Assembly: GCA_036276735.1 (NCBI GenBank)
Contig: DASUOH010000032.1
Coordinates: forward strand, 1 to 7,984
Length of the DNA stretch: 7,984 nt
Direction: 5' to 3'
DNA from: VRUE01 sp036276735
GTDB lineage: Bacteria > Actinomycetota > Thermoleophilia > Solirubrobacterales > 70-9
The notes below the pieces were generated by a model, which was not told where the DNA came from, did not search any database, and saw nothing but the letters and a program-made list of their open reading frames with translations. Shown here in pieces: positions 7,090 through 7,984 of this stretch (position 1 is the stretch's first letter; the number at the start of each line of letters is the position of its first letter). The position numbers and the translations under genes were made by a program.

Positions 7090-7750
7090 CGCAGCCGTCT
7101 TCGTCGCGGTGGCCCTCGCCGCCGTCCTCGTCGCCTGCGGCGGAGATGAGGAGGGACCGTCGAGAACGGCTGCGCCTGGCGGCGACGCGGGGGCGGGAAG
7201 CGCGGCGACGGCGAATCGCGGCGACTCCGGCGGCGAGGGGGAGGACGGGTCCGCTGTCCCAACGGACGACGGCGGCGCGGGCTCCGGCGAGGACTCGGAG
7301 CCGAGCAGCCCGCCGGCCCCCGGCTTCCGCGACACCAGCGGCGTCACCGACATCCCGGCCTACGGCCAGGAAGGCGGTAGTGGGCTGCGCGCCACGGCTT
7401 CCAGAGCGCTGAACGCGTACCTGGCGGCACGCCGCGCCGGCGACCTGCAGAGAGCCTGCGAGCATCTCTTACCCGCGACCAGGGCGCAGCTGGCGGCGGT
7501 GGGAGCACAAGCCGGGCGGCCCGGGGAAGATGACTGCGCGGATGGCCTTCGGCTCAGCGAACGGCTGATCGCCGATCCCTACTTAGACAGCGCCGAAGTC
7601 ACCGCCCTGCGCTACTCGGGCTCCGGCGCATTTGCCCTCTTCCACGGCGCGGACGGCGCCGACTACTGGGTGGCGATGCGGAGGCAACGCGACGACTGGC
7701 TGCTCATCTCCGCGATTCCGCAGCCGCTCGAACCTGACGGGGTTCCATAG
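7079..7750 (+). CDS. Lipoprotein with acidic low-complexity linker and NTF2-like C-terminal domain
   Basis: From GTG 7079 the protein has 223 residues. A short hydrophobic signal ends in the lipobox LVAC with Cys20, so it should be processed by signal peptidase II and anchored to the outer face of the membrane. Residues about 21-90 are Gly/Ala/Asp/Glu/Ser/Pro-rich and probably disordered. The C-terminal 110 residues start with RALNAYLAARRAGDLQRAC and contain Cys127 and Cys153. They end with YWVAMRRQRDDWLLISAIPQ, a pattern typical of NTF2/SnoaL-like folds found in actinobacterial lipoproteins; such domains bind small ligands or act as scaffolds. No catalytic residues can be assigned. The start overlaps the previous gene by 11 bases (GTGCGGGCTAA), which suggests coupled translation. 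In-frame GTG codons at 7037 and 7010 are alternatives that would add a very Arg-rich N-terminus; none has a convincing Shine-Dalgarno. Likely the last gene of the operon. Confidence 0.75.
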   Translation: MRANAAVFVAVALAAVLVACGGDEEGPSRTAAPGGDAGAGSAATANRGDSGGEGEDGSAVPTDDGGAGSGEDSEPSSPPAPGFRDTSGVTDIPAYGQEGGSGLRATASRALNAYLAARRAGDLQRACEHLLPATRAQLAAVGAQAGRPGEDDCADGLRLSERLIADPYLDSAEVTALRYSGSGAFALFHGADGADYWVAMRRQRDDWLLISAIPQPLEPDGVP

Positions 7751-7793
7751 TCCAGGTGCGTCAGTTGATGCGCGCGTGAGTTCGTCATACGCA

Positions 7794-7851
7794 GTTTGCA
7801 GCGCAAACGAGGCGGCGCCTCGGCTTCAAGCCGCCGCCCCCGTCAGTTTGC
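7794..7851 (+). terminator. Competing hairpins, probable operon terminator or attenuator-like element
   Basis: GTTTGC (7794-7799) and GCAAAC (7803-7808) form a 6-bp hairpin with loop AGC. The same GCAAAC can instead pair with GTTTGC at 7846-7851, enclosing an inner stem GGCGGC/GCCGCC (7811-7816 with 7830-7835). The larger fold is followed by CACAGACTTTCTT, a weak T-rich stretch. Position after the last operon gene favours termination. The mutually exclusive pairing could also be regulatory, but this is unproven. Confidence 0.42.
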
Positions 7852-7861
7852 ACAGACTTTC

Positions 7862-7890
7862 TTGCTCGGTCGGAGGCGAGCCGGTATGCA
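7862..7890 (+). promoter_or_regulatory. Weak promoter candidate for the last gene
   Basis: TTGCTC (7862-7867), a 17-base spacer and TATGCA (7885-7890) give a partial -35/-10 pair. The final conserved T of the -10 box is missing. Spacing and position upstream of the gene at 7940 are right, but the match is only moderate. Confidence 0.3.
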
Positions 7891-7939
7891 TCGATGAAGC
7901 TCCTGATCCGGGAGCGGCTCAACGACGAAAGGGAAAAGG

Positions 7940-7984
7940 ATGAAGAAGCTACTTCTGATTGCGATCGCCGTGTTCGGCCTCGCG
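7940..7984 (+). CDS. Start of an exported protein gene (3' truncated)
   Basis: ATG 7940 is preceded by a purine-rich GAAAGGGAAAAGG that can serve as ribosome binding site. The 15 visible codons read MKKLLLIAIAVFGLA: two Lys followed by an unbroken hydrophobic stretch, the beginning of a signal peptide or membrane anchor. The frame runs off the right edge of the window, so the product cannot be named. Separation from the previous gene by a structured region suggests its own transcription unit. Confidence 0.65.
   Translation, partial: MKKLLLIAIAVFGLA

Larger units (their letters stand above)
7751..7939. other. Structured intergenic region without a gene
   Basis: These 189 bases between the lipoprotein stop and the next start contain no convincing ORF. 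They hold a small perfect hairpin (7794-7808), a larger GC-rich fold (7803-7851), a 9-base direct repeat CAGTTTGCA (7792-7800 and 7844-7852) and a weak promoter candidate (7862-7890). They most likely contain the operon terminator and the promoter and leader of the next gene. Confidence 0.5.

Noticed and set aside
3907..7353. Very long open frame on the minus strand opposite the giant gene
   Set aside because: It is codon-aligned with the sense gene, so its stops would require sense TTA, CTA or TCA codons, which are nearly absent in GC-rich coding sequence; it ends exactly at a sense TCA (3907-3909). The translation is low-complexity Arg/Gly/Asp/Val without recognisable domains, while the sense protein has clear domains.
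7632..7943. Plus-strand frame spanning the end of the lipoprotein gene and the intergenic region
   Set aside because: Out-of-frame shadow of the lipoprotein gene with no ribosome binding site and no domain-like content; it runs through the probable terminator.
1..7984. CRISPR array, tRNA, rRNA, insertion sequence, phage or defence genes
   Set aside because: No regularly spaced repeats, cloverleaf candidates, transposase or integrase motifs, or nuclease/helicase motifs were seen on either strand.

Overview
The window looks like chromosomal DNA of a high-GC Gram-positive bacterium, most likely an actinomycetote of the class Thermoleophilia (Solirubrobacterales-like). This rests on three things: strongly GC-biased third codon positions; TTGACA/TAnnnT promoter logic; and a set of exported proteins whose wording I recall from that class. 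That wording includes a PD40-type beta-propeller opening with an LPDC..LEMVSPP segment, a giant Ig/DUF11-like/CPxxSxxG repeat protein, and Arg-rich Cys-containing C-terminal tails. No database search was run, so the lineage is an inference. All recognisable genes are on the + strand and all appear to be exported or envelope-bound.

Layout. Positions 2-532 hold the 3' end of a Thr/Gly-rich beta-type protein of unknown function, with clearly lower GC and unusual codon use. It is followed by a 15-bp perfect hairpin (570-604) that probably ends its transcript. A good sigma-A-like promoter (636-664) precedes what looks like a three-gene operon. The first gene (731-3127) encodes a secreted 798-residue PD40/TolB-like beta-propeller protein with an Arg-rich tail. 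The second (3187-7089) encodes a secreted 1300-residue modular protein: two Ig-like domains, a DUF11-like domain, four divergent repeats each carrying CPxxSx[VIY]G, and a basic tail. The third (7079-7750) encodes a lipoprotein with an acidic low-complexity linker and a C-terminal NTF2-like domain, and overlaps the previous gene by 11 bases. A structured intergenic region (7751-7939) with competing hairpins follows, then the first 15 codons of another gene starting with a signal peptide (7940-7984).

How the genes may work together. The tight spacing, the shared export signals (the first two both cut at ALA before APV) and the shared basic Cys-containing tails suggest that the large proteins and the lipoprotein are co-produced for the cell surface. 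The substrate, partner and biological purpose cannot be read from the sequence. No transposase, phage gene, CRISPR array, toxin-antitoxin pair, defence gene, tRNA or rRNA was seen. The most distinctive element is the four-fold CPxxSxxG repeat of the giant protein.
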